Positions 51,632 to 61,287 of a stretch of DNA of 64,000 nucleotides are shown piece by piece. The position numbers were made by a program, and so were the translations under genes. Location of the stretch: positions 372,001 to 436,000 of the forward strand of contig JABTUV010000001.1 of assembly GCA_015075175.1 (NCBI GenBank). Direction: 5' to 3'. How positions within the stretch are numbered: position 1 is the first letter of the stretch; each line of letters starts with the position of its first letter. The stretch comes from a bacterium. Lineage in GTDB: Bacteria; Hinthialibacterota; Hinthialibacteria; H5-UNCL2. A model generated the notes under the pieces. It did no database searches, was not told where the DNA came from, and saw only the letters and a program-made list of their open reading frames with translations.

Positions 51632-54600
51632 GATGGTAGCACCTCCTTGGATTGAATCTTGCGAGCCGCGATGACGTACAAACACGGCATTAGAAACAGC
51701 GCTACAAGCATCTCCATGAGCAGGCCGCCGATGGCGGCCGCCGCCATGGGTTGAAGCATGTCTCCGCCCTCCTCGATGGCGAGCGCGAGTGGAATAAAGC
51801 CCACCAGCACGCTGACGGTAGTCATGACGCGGGGACGCAGGCGGATTTTGGCCGCCTGAAGGACGGCATCCGCGGCGGATAATCCCTCACGTTCGCGAAG
51901 CTCATTGGCAAAGGTCAGCAGCAGCACGCCGTCGTTGACGGTCGCCGCGACCACGACCAGCACGCCGATCACGACCGTGGCGCCCAGCGGCAGGCCGGTG
52001 GTGAGCATGATGAACACGAGGCCGGCAAGACAGAACGGAACGCTTCCGAGGATGAGGGAGGGAAGGCGCAGACTGTTGAATTGAACCGCGAGCACGATGA
52101 ACGAGAAGAAGATGGCGAAGACCAGAATCGCCAGGACGGTCTGCTTCATCTCCGCCATCATTTGCGCCTGGCCGCCGTAGGTGAAGTCATAGCCCACGGG
52201 GCGCTCCATGTTCGCCATGGACGCCTTCAATTCCTCCAAGGCCTGGCCGACGCTTACGCCCGCCGCATCGCCGCGCACGATGACTTCCTTGACCTGATCC
52301 TCGCGCACGATCTCGACCGGTCCGACCGCCTGTCGGACCTCCGCCACGTCCTTCATGCGCAGGTATCCGCCCTGCGCGCACTTGAGTGGCAGATTCTCCA
52401 CGTCACGGCGCGCGATCATCTTGCTTTCGGGGATCATCACGCGGATGTTGTAATACTCGTCTCCATCGCGAAACCGCGTGGCCACCGCCCCGGTGATCAG
52501 CGAACGCATGGTGTCGGCGATGTCGCCGATGGAGACGCCCAGTTCCGCCGCCCGCGCACGGTCCACCTGAACCTGGTACTCCGGCTTGGTCATGTCCATC
52601 GAGACATAAACATTGGTGAAATGGGCCAACTGGTTCATCGCCCCGGCGGTTTGACGGGCAAGATCGTAGAGACGTTCCATATCCTGTCCCTTGATCTTGA
52701 CTTCGATGTCGGCGTCGCCCAACTTGCGGATGCCCTTGATTTTCATCTGCATGACCATCGCATTGCCGCCGGGAACGGGTATCTTGCCGACGATTGGGCG
52801 AAGGTAGTCGATATACTCCTGGGTACTCATGTCGCGGGCGTGCCGGGGGACCAGCTGAAGATTGAGTTCGCCTTCGTTGGCGACCTCGTAGGTATAAAGC
52901 CCCCAGACCTTCCCGCCGGAAAGGGTGAAGAGGCTTTCGATGCGCTCGTCCTCTCCGATCGCCTTCTCAATTCGGGCCAGCACGGCGTCGGTCTCGGCCA
53001 GGGAAGCGCCGGTCGGAAGTTTCACTTTGACCATGATGCGCCCGTCATCCATCTGCGGCAGGAACTCGGTGCCCAGGCGCCCCGCCAATAGCACGGCCAG
53101 TGCGAGAACGGCCACGAACGCGGGGATCACGACCCAGCGCGCACTGAGCGCCTTCTGGAGCGTCCAGCCGTACGCCGCCGTCACGCGCTCAAAGAACCGC
53201 TCAAAGCGCGAAATCCTACGCTGCCGCTCCGCTTTGCCGAGCACCAGCGCCGTAATCATCGGCGTCACGGTCACGGCCATGCCCAGGCTGATCACGACAA
53301 TGCCCGCAATCACGAGAATCAGCTCGCGAAACAGAAGGCTGACCAGCCCCGGAACCAAGAGAAACGGCACGAACAACGCCAGGAAGGAAAGCGTGGCGGC
53401 CACGATGGCGGGGCCGATCTCGGACGTGGCGTCGACGACCAGCGAGTCGGTGGGATCGTTGGGCCGGTCACGCCGTCTTCGTGTGATGGTCTCGATGACG
53501 ACGATGGAATTGTCCACCAGTACGCCGATCGCGATCACGAGGCCGCCGATGGAGAAGATGTTGAGTGAGAATCCCGCCAGCTTCATCAAGCCGAAGTTCA
53601 GGATCAGCGTCAGCGGCAGCGCCAGCGCGATGACCAGCACCTGCCGCAACGAACCCAGAAAGAGCCAGACGATCAGGATCACGAAAATGGCCGCCTCAAT
53701 GGCGGCGTTGCGCACCCCCGCCAGCGCGGCGCTGACGTAATCGGCCTGGTTTTCCACCATGCCCAGGCGGATACCCTCCGGCAGCACCGGCGCCAGTTCC
53801 GTGAGACGCCGGTTCACGGCCCGAGCGACCTCGACCGTATTCGCGTCGGCCTGCTTGAGCACGGAGAGCTTGACACACGGGTTGCCGTCCAGCCGCGTGA
53901 TGACACGCGCCTCCTCGTGCGAGTCGAGCACCTCGGCCACGTCGCGCACATAGACCTTGGCCTGGCCCTCGCGCGTCAGGAGCACATCGCGAATCTCATC
54001 GAGCGATTTGTATTCGCCCATGGTGCGGGCGATGATCTCCTTCGGCCCGACCGTGACGCGACCGCCGAACTGCTCGACGTTCTCTTCCCGCAGTCGGCGA
54101 AGTACGTCGGCCAGTCCGATGCCATACTTTTCCAGCGCATCTGGATTCAGATGGACACGGATTTCCCGTTTGAGTCCGCCCACGATCTCGGTACCCGCCA
54201 CGCCGGGAACCGCCAGCAGCTGGTCCTGCAGCCATTCGTCGACCCAGGTGCGAATCTGCACGAGGTCCCAGTCGTCGCTGGCGACGGTGAGCTGCACGAT
54301 GGGCAACTGCGAGGGGTCCGCCTTGATGACGACCGGCGGGTCCATGTCTTTGGGCAGTTCGCGCGCCACGCGCGCCATGGCCGCGAGCGCATCCTGATAC
54401 GCCACGTTCACGTCCACGCCGTACTTGAAATTGGCCTGCAGGGTATACATGCCTTCGATGGACGAGGACTCCAGGTAATCCAGGTCGTCCACGGTCGCCA
54501 TCTGGCGTTCGATGGGATCAGCGATGTTCTTGTCGATCTCCTCCGGCGTCGCCCCCCTCCACCAGATATGCAGCTTGATCATCGGGTAGGTGATATTGGG

Positions 54601-54711
54601 AAGAAAATCCACCGGCAGCCGCCAGAGGCCATACACCCCCAGGACCACGAGCGCGACCACAATGGCACTGGTGGCAAGACGGCGATGGACGGCGTAGTGG
54701 GTCAGTTTCAT
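51622..54711 (-). CDS. RND-family efflux permease (AcrB/CusA type)
   Basis: This 1029-residue inner-membrane pump has the RND core: an N-terminal membrane helix (HYAVHRRLATSAIVVALVVL), large periplasmic loops with FLPNITYPMIKLHIWWRGAT, and the membrane motif IGVLVDNSIVVIETITR near residue 400. The VDNSIV motif lacks a VDGAVV-type pattern, so HME- and HAE1-type activities cannot be told apart by eye. It would extrude a substrate with the membrane-fusion protein and TolC-like factor encoded upstream (57027-59851). Its last 10 nt overlap the next gene. Only one RND permease is in the window. Confidence 0.9.
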   Translation of the reverse strand: MKLTHYAVHRRLATSAIVVALVVLGVYGLWRLPVDFLPNITYPMIKLHIWWRGATPEEIDKNIADPIERQMATVDDLDYLESSSIEGMYTLQANFKYGVDVNVAYQDALAAMARVARELPKDMDPPVVIKADPSQLPIVQLTVASDDWDLVQIRTWVDEWLQDQLLAVPGVAGTEIVGGLKREIRVHLNPDALEKYGIGLADVLRRLREENVEQFGGRVTVGPKEIIARTMGEYKSLDEIRDVLLTREGQAKVYVRDVAEVLDSHEEARVITRLDGNPCVKLSVLKQADANTVEVARAVNRRLTELAPVLPEGIRLGMVENQADYVSAALAGVRNAAIEAAIFVILIVWLFLGSLRQVLVIALALPLTLILNFGLMKLAGFSLNIFSIGGLVIAIGVLVDNSIVVIETITRRRRDRPNDPTDSLVVDATSEIGPAIVAATLSFLALFVPFLLVPGLVSLLFRELILVIAGIVVISLGMAVTVTPMITALVLGKAERQRRISRFERFFERVTAAYGWTLQKALSARWVVIPAFVAVLALAVLLAGRLGTEFLPQMDDGRIMVKVKLPTGASLAETDAVLARIEKAIGEDERIESLFTLSGGKVWGLYTYEVANEGELNLQLVPRHARDMSTQEYIDYLRPIVGKIPVPGGNAMVMQMKIKGIRKLGDADIEVKIKGQDMERLYDLARQTAGAMNQLAHFTNVYVSMDMTKPEYQVQVDRARAAELGVSIGDIADTMRSLITGAVATRFRDGDEYYNIRVMIPESKMIARRDVENLPLKCAQGGYLRMKDVAEVRQAVGPVEIVREDQVKEVIVRGDAAGVSVGQALEELKASMANMERPVGYDFTYGGQAQMMAEMKQTVLAILVFAIFFSFIVLAVQFNSLRLPSLILGSVPFCLAGLVFIMLTTGLPLGATVVIGVLVVVAATVNDGVLLLTFANELREREGLSAADAVLQAAKIRLRPRVMTTVSVLVGFIPLALAIEEGGDMLQPMAAAAIGGLLMEMLVALFLMPCLYVIAARKIQSKEVLPSCG

Positions 54712-54930
54712 GGTTATACGTGCTTCCCTTTGTTGAGTACTGTGCTTGGCGCTCCCGCCAGCGCATCAACCCAATGCGACAACATCAGAGGGCCTCCCAG
54801 AATGCTCTTCTTAGCCACGCTGCAATCGTCATGAACGGTTTCTGATCCTTGATCTGCGACGGTTCAGGCTTCATCCGTCGCGAACCAAGCCGCTTCCGAC
54901 CGACTCTTTCCCAGTCGCGTTTCAGCACCC
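54712..54930. other. Gap between pump and TauE gene, no gene seen
   Basis: No ORF in this stretch has family-like sequence; a frame antisense or in-frame to TauE is a shadow. It could carry a promoter for the downstream pump gene. Confidence 0.4.
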
Positions 54931-55674
54931 TCACAGCAGTCCCCACGCCATCTTCACCGCGATGGCAATCAGGATCAGACCGATGAGGAGCTTTACCTGC
55001 CGTCCCTTGAGCTTGTCGGTCATGAGCCACGAACCGAGCACGGCGCCGCCCGCCGAGCCCACCGTCGTCCAGGCGAGCAGGGCGAAGTTGATGCCGGCCA
55101 GCGATACGTGGCCGAGGAATCCCGCCAGCGACGCGAAAATGACAACGAACGACGTCGTTGCCGAAGCCTTTTTCGGGTCCAGACCGAGGACGACGAGTGC
55201 CGGGACAATAATATTGCCGCCGCCGACACCGAGCAGACCGCCGACGAATCCGGCCAAGCTGCCCACTCCCAATCCGACGCCGAGGAGAGGGCCAATGCCG
55301 CTGGTGGTTTCCCGCACACGCGGCGTGTAAAAGAGCATCATCAGCGCCGCGAACACCAGGAAGCCGATGAACAGCCAAAGGAGAACCGTTCGGTCCAGCC
55401 CTTGACTGACCCACGCGCCGAGGGGCGACAGTGCCGAAGCGACAACCAGAATCGGGAATGCGATCTTCCAGACCACCAAGTTCTTGCGAATGAAGTTGAC
55501 CGACGCCACCGACATGGCCACCGCGTTGAGCAACAGCGCAGTGGCCATCGCCGTATGCACTTCAATGCCGAGCGCCAGGAACACCGGGATCAGGATAAAC
55601 GCCGCCCCGACGCCCGCAATCGTCAGCAGCGTCGTGAAGCAAAACGTGATCGCCCCTGCGAACAGAGAAATCAC
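54931..55674 (-). CDS. TauE/SafE-family sulfite or organic anion exporter
   Basis: GTG 55674 follows the previous stop by 2 nt and has GGAGG upstream. The 247-residue protein has eight membrane segments with the family GVGGGNIIVPALVVLGLDPK motif and an earlier LTIAGVGAAFILIPVFLALG. Members export sulfite or organosulfonates, or import various anions. Co-location with thiol, metalloid and respiratory genes is compatible with sulfite export but gives no proof. Confidence 0.85.
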   Translation of the reverse strand: MISLFAGAITFCFTTLLTIAGVGAAFILIPVFLALGIEVHTAMATALLLNAVAMSVASVNFIRKNLVVWKIAFPILVVASALSPLGAWVSQGLDRTVLLWLFIGFLVFAALMMLFYTPRVRETTSGIGPLLGVGLGVGSLAGFVGGLLGVGGGNIIVPALVVLGLDPKKASATTSFVVIFASLAGFLGHVSLAGINFALLAWTTVGSAGGAVLGSWLMTDKLKGRQVKLLIGLILIAIAVKMAWGLL

Positions 55675-55676
55675 CG

Positions 55677-56298
55677 TTATCCTCCCAGCGTCCGCGCGTT
55701 CGCATATCCGGAGCACGGAATACACAAAGGCTTGCCATCCTTCATGCGCACGTAGCGATCAAACACATACTCACCGCACTCACTGCACAGTGTCTTGTTG
55801 AACGATCCTTCTACCGGCGTGAAAACGAAGCCTGGCCTTGATTCGATCTTAAAAAGACTCTCATCGCTTTGGTCGGCCACCCATTGAATGAGGGTCATTA
55901 GTCGTGGTCGCGGGTATCTGCGACGGCTCAAGGCCGCGCTTTCGGTACGCGAAGAATTCGTGTTTACCCAAAGCATCAACAAACGTTGGTTTGAGGGCGA
56001 ACCGAACGGCCTCTCTATCGGGATGGTAGAACGTGGCTGCCAGCTTGCCGAAGAAGGTTTTCTCTATCAGGACCTTTCCGTATGTGGCGCCAGTAGCCAC
56101 CTGAATGCCGTCGATCATGCATGTCTGAGGATGACCTTCACCCAGCTCCGGAAAGACGAAGAAACCGTGGTCTTGTTCTCGCTGGACTCCGAGTTTCTCC
56201 ATTGCCAGCATCCCCATACGATAGCCGATTGGCATGAAGGGACATCGGTGCCCGTGGAAATCGAAAGCCCACTGCGGAGGTACGAATTGCGTTGTCAC
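55677..56298 (-). CDS. FmdE-domain protein, frameshifted near 55905
   Basis: GTG 56298 (AAGGAGAT upstream) opens TTQFVPPQWAFDFHGHRCPF, the HGHxCP metal-binding motif of the FmdE domain. The body runs GEGHPQTCMIDGIQVATGATYG and continues in another frame from about 55905 (ALMTLIQWVADQSDESLF) to a Cys-rich zinc ribbon (LCSECGEYV, LCIPC). The joined length is about 207 residues. The stop is 2 nt before the TauE start. A role in metal delivery is inferred. The paralogue at 56352 is intact. Confidence 0.8.
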
Positions 56299-56351
56299 GG
56301 TAATCTCCTTTCTCTGCATCCGTGTTGAATTCACCTGCGGGAGCACGGCCA

Positions 56352-56972
56352 TTAGTCTACGGATCCGGTCAGTTTCTCGTGGCAAGGAATACAGACCTTT
56401 TTTTCGCCCACGATGCGCGCGTAGCCCTCCACCACCATCTCGTGGCACTCGTCGCATACGAGGCTGGAGAACGAGTGCGGTCGGTGCGCGATCTGGTACT
56501 GAAAGACTTTGCCGACCGACAGGAGATTGTTGTCCGGGGCGCCCATCACGTTCTGCACGAGCGGCTCGACGACCTCGGGGGGAACCTTCGATGCCGGCAC
56601 GCCTTTCTCGCGGTACTCCCGAAAGAACTCCGTCTGCTTGTTGGCGAGCATGGCCTCGGCCTTCGGCGTGACCCGGACGGCGCGCCCTGTCGCCACCTCG
56701 ACCAACGTCACACCCCACTTGCCGTAGTGCAGCTTCTTTATGTTGCCCTTACCGAAGGTGCAGCCTGTGATCGTCTGCACGCCATCGGCGAAGCAGGTGG
56801 CGCAGTGGTCCTCGCCCAGTTCGACCAGCGCGAGGAGTTGGCCGTCCTTGGCACGGTCGACGCCCAGCGCGTTCATTGCTGCCGCGCCCACGCGTAAGCC
56901 CATCGGCATCGCCGGACACTTGTGTCCGTGGAGCGCAAGCCCGTGTTCGTAATAGTCTCTCGGAGTAATCAT
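56352..56972 (-). CDS. FmdE-domain protein with C-terminal zinc ribbon
   Basis: The 206-residue protein starts MITPRDYYEHGLALHGHKCP, with the HGHKCP site at about residues 15-20, then GEDHCATCFADGVQTITGC and TFGKGNIKKLHYGKWG. It ends in a ribbon: VCDECHEMV and CIPCHEKL. FmdE domains occur in formylmethanofuran dehydrogenase operons but also in stand-alone forms binding metals. Two consecutive copies within a metal efflux cluster, next to a Mo enzyme operon, suggest a role in molybdate/tungstate or other metal handling. Confidence 0.88.
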   Translation of the reverse strand: MITPRDYYEHGLALHGHKCPAMPMGLRVGAAAMNALGVDRAKDGQLLALVELGEDHCATCFADGVQTITGCTFGKGNIKKLHYGKWGVTLVEVATGRAVRVTPKAEAMLANKQTEFFREYREKGVPASKVPPEVVEPLVQNVMGAPDNNLLSVGKVFQYQIAHRPHSFSSLVCDECHEMVVEGYARIVGEKKVCIPCHEKLTGSVD

Positions 56973-57026
56973 GATCGTCCTTCCTTCCAGTTATGGCAGT
57001 GCTATGGGCCGCCCCTTTGGGTTTGT

Positions 57027-58424
57027 TCACTTTGCTTTTCCGTTGGTCATCGTCTCTGGTTGTTTCGACGCGGGCGGGCCGGGCAGGCGGATCTCCGCCC
57101 CGTCCTTCAGTTTCTCCTGGCCGGCCGTGATCACTTTCTCACCCGGCTCGATTCCGGAGAGTATCTGGATGCGCCCGCCCTCCTCGATGCCTGTTTGCAC
57201 CTTGCGCTGCACGGCTTTGCCCTCAATGGCGATGAAAACCACCTCCCCGCCAGCGGGCGTGACGACGACCGCCTGCACCGGGACGTTGACGGCATCGTCG
57301 ACCGATTCGACGATCAACCGGACGCGCCCGAACATCCCCGGCGCGAGGTTCGCGTCGTCCTTGACCGCAAGCTCGACGGTTCGCGTTCTCATGCGCGGGT
57401 CGAGTTCGGGGTAGACACGCACCACCCCGGCCGACAGAGTCACGCCGGGAAGGGCATCCAGTCGAATCTCCGCCTGCATCCCTTGCTTCACGGCGCCCGC
57501 CTGCGCTTCGGGGACCGCGCAACGGACCACCAGCGAGTCCAGATCGGCCATTTCCAGGAGCGGCGCTTTCATGGCGGCCATGTCGCCCTTGCGAACCAGA
57601 ACTGCGGTGATGGTTCCGGCGAAGGGCGCGGCGATGGAGCATTCCGCGAGGCGCGCGCGGGCCAGCTCGAGTTTGGCCTCCGCCTCTTTGACCGCCGCCT
57701 CCTGCACCGCGATGGCGGTGCGCGTGAAACCCGACTCCAGCATCTCCAGCTCTTGACGTGCGGCGGAGAGCCTGGCCTCGGCTGACGTGAGTTTGACGCG
57801 CGCCTTCTCCAGCTCCTCCCCCGCCAGCGCTCCCTTGCCGACCAATTGAGCGATGCGCTCAGAGTCGCTCCTTTCGAGCTCGGCGCTCTCCTCGGCTTCA
57901 CGCACGCTCTGGCGCGCCTTCTCGATCTCCTCGGGCCGCGTCCCCGCGCGCAGGTCGGCCAGCTTGGCCTTTGCGACGGCGAGCGCCGCCTCGGACGCCT
58001 TGACTTCGGCCCGGTACATTTCCCGATCGATCTCGATCAGCTTCTCCCCGGCCTCTGCGCGGTCGCCCTCGCGCCAGGGACAGAATCCGATCGGGCCTTC
58101 GACCATGGAACTGATGCGCACGGCGTTGACGGACACGACCTCGGCCGTCAGGTCCAGGGCGCGCGCCATCGTGCTGCGGGTCGCCGCTTCGATGGAGACG
58201 AGCGGCAGCTTCTTCTGCGGGCCCGCGGCTGGCTCGCCGCTCGCCCCGCCGCCGCAGCCCGACAGAAGGAGCAAGGCCAAGGCGCCTGCGAACGCTGCGG
58301 CGGGCGTCCAGGGAAAATTGGGGGCAGCGCCCAATTTTGCGGGTAGCTTGGCCACTTGTGAATAATCTTGCGGCAAAATTAGGCGCTGCCCCCAATTTTC
58401 CTTCGACGGCCATGTGTTGATCAT
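57027..58424 (-). CDS. RND membrane-fusion (periplasmic adaptor) protein
   Basis: The ATG at 58424 overlaps the TolC stop (ATGA), so it is the likely start. The first 32 codons include about 30 translated from the 90-nt palindromic element (58312-58401: NWGQRLILPQDYSQVAKLPA and a following KLGAAPNF), after which a normal lipoprotein leader (AFAGALALLLLSGC) resumes. The body has a HlyD-like coiled-coil hairpin (SEAALAVAKAKLADLRAG) and a C-terminal beta-barrel/membrane-proximal part (GVVRVYPELDPRMRTRTVEL). It would join the RND pump to the outer-membrane factor. The element interrupts the N-terminal leader without frame loss. Confidence 0.85.
   Translation of the reverse strand: MINTWPSKENWGQRLILPQDYSQVAKLPAKLGAAPNFPWTPAAAFAGALALLLLSGCGGGASGEPAAGPQKKLPLVSIEAATRSTMARALDLTAEVVSVNAVRISSMVEGPIGFCPWREGDRAEAGEKLIEIDREMYRAEVKASEAALAVAKAKLADLRAGTRPEEIEKARQSVREAEESAELERSDSERIAQLVGKGALAGEELEKARVKLTSAEARLSAARQELEMLESGFTRTAIAVQEAAVKEAEAKLELARARLAECSIAAPFAGTITAVLVRKGDMAAMKAPLLEMADLDSLVVRCAVPEAQAGAVKQGMQAEIRLDALPGVTLSAGVVRVYPELDPRMRTRTVELAVKDDANLAPGMFGRVRLIVESVDDAVNVPVQAVVVTPAGGEVVFIAIEGKAVQRKVQTGIEEGGRIQILSGIEPGEKVITAGQEKLKDGAEIRLPGPPASKQPETMTNGKAK
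58312..58401. repeat. 90-nt palindromic element, copy 2, translated in the adaptor gene
   Basis: GGAAAATTGGGGGCAGCGCC (58312-58331) and GGCGCTGCCCCCAATTTTCC (58382-58401) are perfect complements around the TGTGAATAATCTTGCGGCAA loop. Its minus-strand frame has no stops and is read through as part of the adaptor protein. Confidence 0.92.
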
Positions 58425-59851
58425 TCCGCTTGCACCCCCATAGCCAGTTCAACCTGCGCCCGGGCCACGGAGAGGTCGGCCAGCGCCTGGTAATAGCTTG
58501 TTTGCGATTCCAAGAGGGCAGCCTGGGCATCGAGTACGTCGACTATCGCGCCCTTGCCAACCGCATATTTCTCCTCTTCGATGCGCAGGCTCTCGCGTGC
58601 CTGATCGATGGACGTGGAGAGCGTCCGCGCGCGTTCCTGGGCGGAGGCGAGATTGGCCAGCGCGGTCTCGACATCGAGGCGGACTTGCAGCTGGAGTTTG
58701 CGCAAACGTTGCTGCGCCGCCCCCAGCCGGGCGCGCTCCTCGTTTACCCGCGCCTGGATGCGTCCGCCGGAATAGAGGGGAATCTCCACGCCGACACCGA
58801 TCTGTCCCACGTCCTCGGAATCGTCACTCCCGGCAGGACGTTCACTCTCGCCCGCCGCCCAACGCCCGCCGTAGCTGCCGAAAAGACTGACCGTCGGCGC
58901 GTGTCCGGCGCGCGCGATATCGACGCGCCGCGCCTGCGCCTCCAGCTCTCTCCTCGCCGCCAGGTAGTCGGGCCGGTTCGCCAAGGCGGTGGTGAGTGCC
59001 GCTTCCAGCGCCGGCGCGGGCGTGGTCGCGGCGTCCAGCTCTCCCTCAATTGTGAAACCTCCGCCGGCCGCTTCGATCCCCATCAGATTGGCGAGAACGC
59101 GATGTTGGACGGCCAGGGTGTTCTCTTCGCGGACCCGCTTCTGCTCCACGTCGGCCAGGCGCACTTCGGTCCGCAGGCTGTCCACCCGGGCGGCTTTTTG
59201 CGCCTCGATCAGGGCGTTGATACGCGAGAGATGGCCGGTCAGCGCCTCGCGGGAAAACCGCAGCGACTCGATCAGCCTCTCTTGGGCCAGGATGCCGTAG
59301 AAGATGCTGCGCACGTTGAAGATGAGTTCGTCCCGCGTGCGCGCCATGCGATGCCGGGCGGACTGGCTCAGGAGCTCGGCCGCCCGCGCCTCGTTGATGA
59401 GCCTGCCGCCCGTGTAGAGGGGCACGCGCAGGATGAGATCGCCGGAGAAGATCGAGACGGTGAAGAGGCCGGGTTCGCCGTTGTAGCGCGCCTGTACCAA
59501 CCGTACATCGTCCAGGTGGCGCGTATACGCGCCCGCGGCGGACAGCTCCGGCAGTCGCGCGCCGGCGGCCGCGTCCCGGCGCGCGCGCGCCGCTTCCGTG
59601 TCGTACTCCGCCGCCGCCAGCTCCGGATTGTTCTCCAGCGCAAGTGCGACGGCTTCTTCCAAACGCATCGGCTGCGAGCCCGGCGACGATGTGGCTGATA
59701 CCGCCTGCGACGCCGACGGCGCGTCGACGTCGGCGGAGAGTGCGACCGGACGGTAAGCCTCGATGGGCGCCAGCGTCACGCAACCGGCCGGCGACAGCGA
59801 GAGTATGAGAAGCGCCAGGCTGAGCATGGGAGATGCAGGCTGCATCGTCAT
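58421..59851 (-). CDS. TolC-type outer-membrane efflux lipoprotein
   Basis: The 476-residue protein has a lipobox LSLSPAGC near residue 24, then two repeated helical modules (MRLEEAVALALENNPELAAA and SLRIEEEKYAVGKGAIVDVL), typical of OMF proteins that form a trimeric outer-membrane channel. The ATG overlaps the previous stop (ATGA). With the adaptor and the RND pump it makes a complete tripartite exporter in the same operon. A second Met at codon 3 is another start option. Confidence 0.9.
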   Translation of the reverse strand: MTMQPASPMLSLALLILSLSPAGCVTLAPIEAYRPVALSADVDAPSASQAVSATSSPGSQPMRLEEAVALALENNPELAAAEYDTEAARARRDAAAGARLPELSAAGAYTRHLDDVRLVQARYNGEPGLFTVSIFSGDLILRVPLYTGGRLINEARAAELLSQSARHRMARTRDELIFNVRSIFYGILAQERLIESLRFSREALTGHLSRINALIEAQKAARVDSLRTEVRLADVEQKRVREENTLAVQHRVLANLMGIEAAGGGFTIEGELDAATTPAPALEAALTTALANRPDYLAARRELEAQARRVDIARAGHAPTVSLFGSYGGRWAAGESERPAGSDDSEDVGQIGVGVEIPLYSGGRIQARVNEERARLGAAQQRLRKLQLQVRLDVETALANLASAQERARTLSTSIDQARESLRIEEEKYAVGKGAIVDVLDAQAALLESQTSYYQALADLSVARAQVELAMGVQAE

Positions 59852-61287
59852 CCCCAGATCGCCCCGAAGGCCATGCCGCTCACCGTCGCCATCACGACCA
59901 CGAGGGAGCAGAAGACGACGGTTTTCTTAGTTCCCATGATGCTGCGGATCACCAGCATGTTGGGCAGGGAGAGAGCAGGGCCGGCCAGGAGCAGCGCCAA
60001 AGCCGGACCCTTACCCATGCCCGCCCCGATCAGCCCTTGCAGGATGGGGACCTCCGTCAAGGTCGCGAAATACATGAGGGCGCCGAACACGCTGGCGAAG
60101 AGATTCGTCCAGATGGGCCAGACCGTGCGCGCGAACGCCTCGAACCCACCTCCCCCAAGGCCGGTGATCGCCAGGAAGGTGTCGGGCCGGTCGCCCACCA
60201 GCATCTCCACGTACTTGCCTGGAATCAGTCCCTCGTGCCCGGGTCGCCCCAGCAGGAAGCCTGCGATGAGGACCCCGAAGAGGAGCAGCGGCATGATCTG
60301 CTTGGCGAAGGTCCACGTGGCGGAAAGCCACTCCCGAGTTTCGCCTTCCTGGCTCGCCACAACCACCGACAAGCCGAGGACGGCCGCGGCGAAGGGCAGA
60401 AGAATCCACAGGCCCGCGGTCGGAAAGAGCAGCGCAAGCAGGGTCGGCGGAATCGCCGCCAGGACCACCTTCCACCAGGCGACGTGCAGCCAGAAAATCA
60501 GGATCAGCCCGAAGGCGGCGCCGAAGAGAGACGTGATCGTCCACTTGTTCTGCCAGAGCGTCGTCCAGGCGCCCTCGACCGGCGTCTGTGAAGCAATGTC
60601 GGCGGCCGGAATCGTGATCTCCGGTCCGCCTTTATGGGGATTGAGCGGCTTGACGGTGTAGGCCGCGCCCGGCGCCGCCGGGTTCTCGGGGACGGAAACG
60701 ACCGCCGCGCGCAAGTGCCGGCCGTCCCGCATCTCGAAGTGAAAGTCGTTGGGGGCGCCTCAGTTGGCGAATACGAGAATCCTGATCATCGCCGCGAAGA
60801 AGGCGGCGTTCTGCCACAGCGGCCGCACCACCTCCGGTTCGGGCAGGTCCGCCTGCCCGTTGGCCCTTTCCAACTCCTCCTTGCGGAAGACGAAGTGCAT
60901 GACGAGGCCGATCACGATGGCGAAGAGGATGGCGCCGACGGCCCTGGCCACGCCCAGCTGCACGCCCAGGATGCGCGCCGTCAGGATGATCGCCAGCACG
61001 TTGATGGCCGGCCCGGAGTAGAGAAACGCGCAGGCCGGGCCCAGCCCCGCGCCCATGCGCCAGATGCCCGCAAACAGCGGCAGCACGGTGCACGAGCAGA
61101 CGGCCAGGATCGACCCGGACACGGAGGCCACGCCGTAGGCAAGCACCTTGTTGGCGCGCGCGCCCAGGTACTTCATCACCGCCGCCTGGCTGATGAAAAC
61201 GCCGATGGCGCCGGCGATGAAGAAGGCGGGGACGAGGCAAAGCAGCACGTGTTCGCGGGCATACCAGCGGGAGAGTTGCAGCCTCAT
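59848..61287 (-). CDS. DUF318/ArsP-like permease with an internal in-frame TGA
   Basis: The frame from ATG 61287 to 59848 is continuous except for TGA at 60762-60760. The N-terminal half (AREHVLLCLVPAFFIAGAIG, then FLYSGPAINVLAIILTARIL) and C-terminal half (FAKQIMPLLLFGVLIAGFLL, then GGGGFEAFARTVWPIWTN) both match DUF318 permeases, which include the ArsP organoarsenical exporter. The stop reads FAN*GAPNDFHFEM; TGG (Trp) to TGA would be a single change. TGA as a real recoded codon is not supported because TGA ends many other genes here. The stop overlaps tolC by ATGA. An ArsR-like pseudogene lies upstream. Confidence 0.75.

Noticed and set aside
52081-53091. A 336-codon plus-strand ORF within the RND pump gene
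   Set aside because: Antisense shadow of the pump; codon pattern is the reverse of the true frame.
60760-60762. TGA as selenocysteine or as a sense codon
   Set aside because: TGA ends many genes here, often in ATGA overlaps, and the sequence context is not a selenoprotein CxxU motif; an error or nonsense change is simpler.
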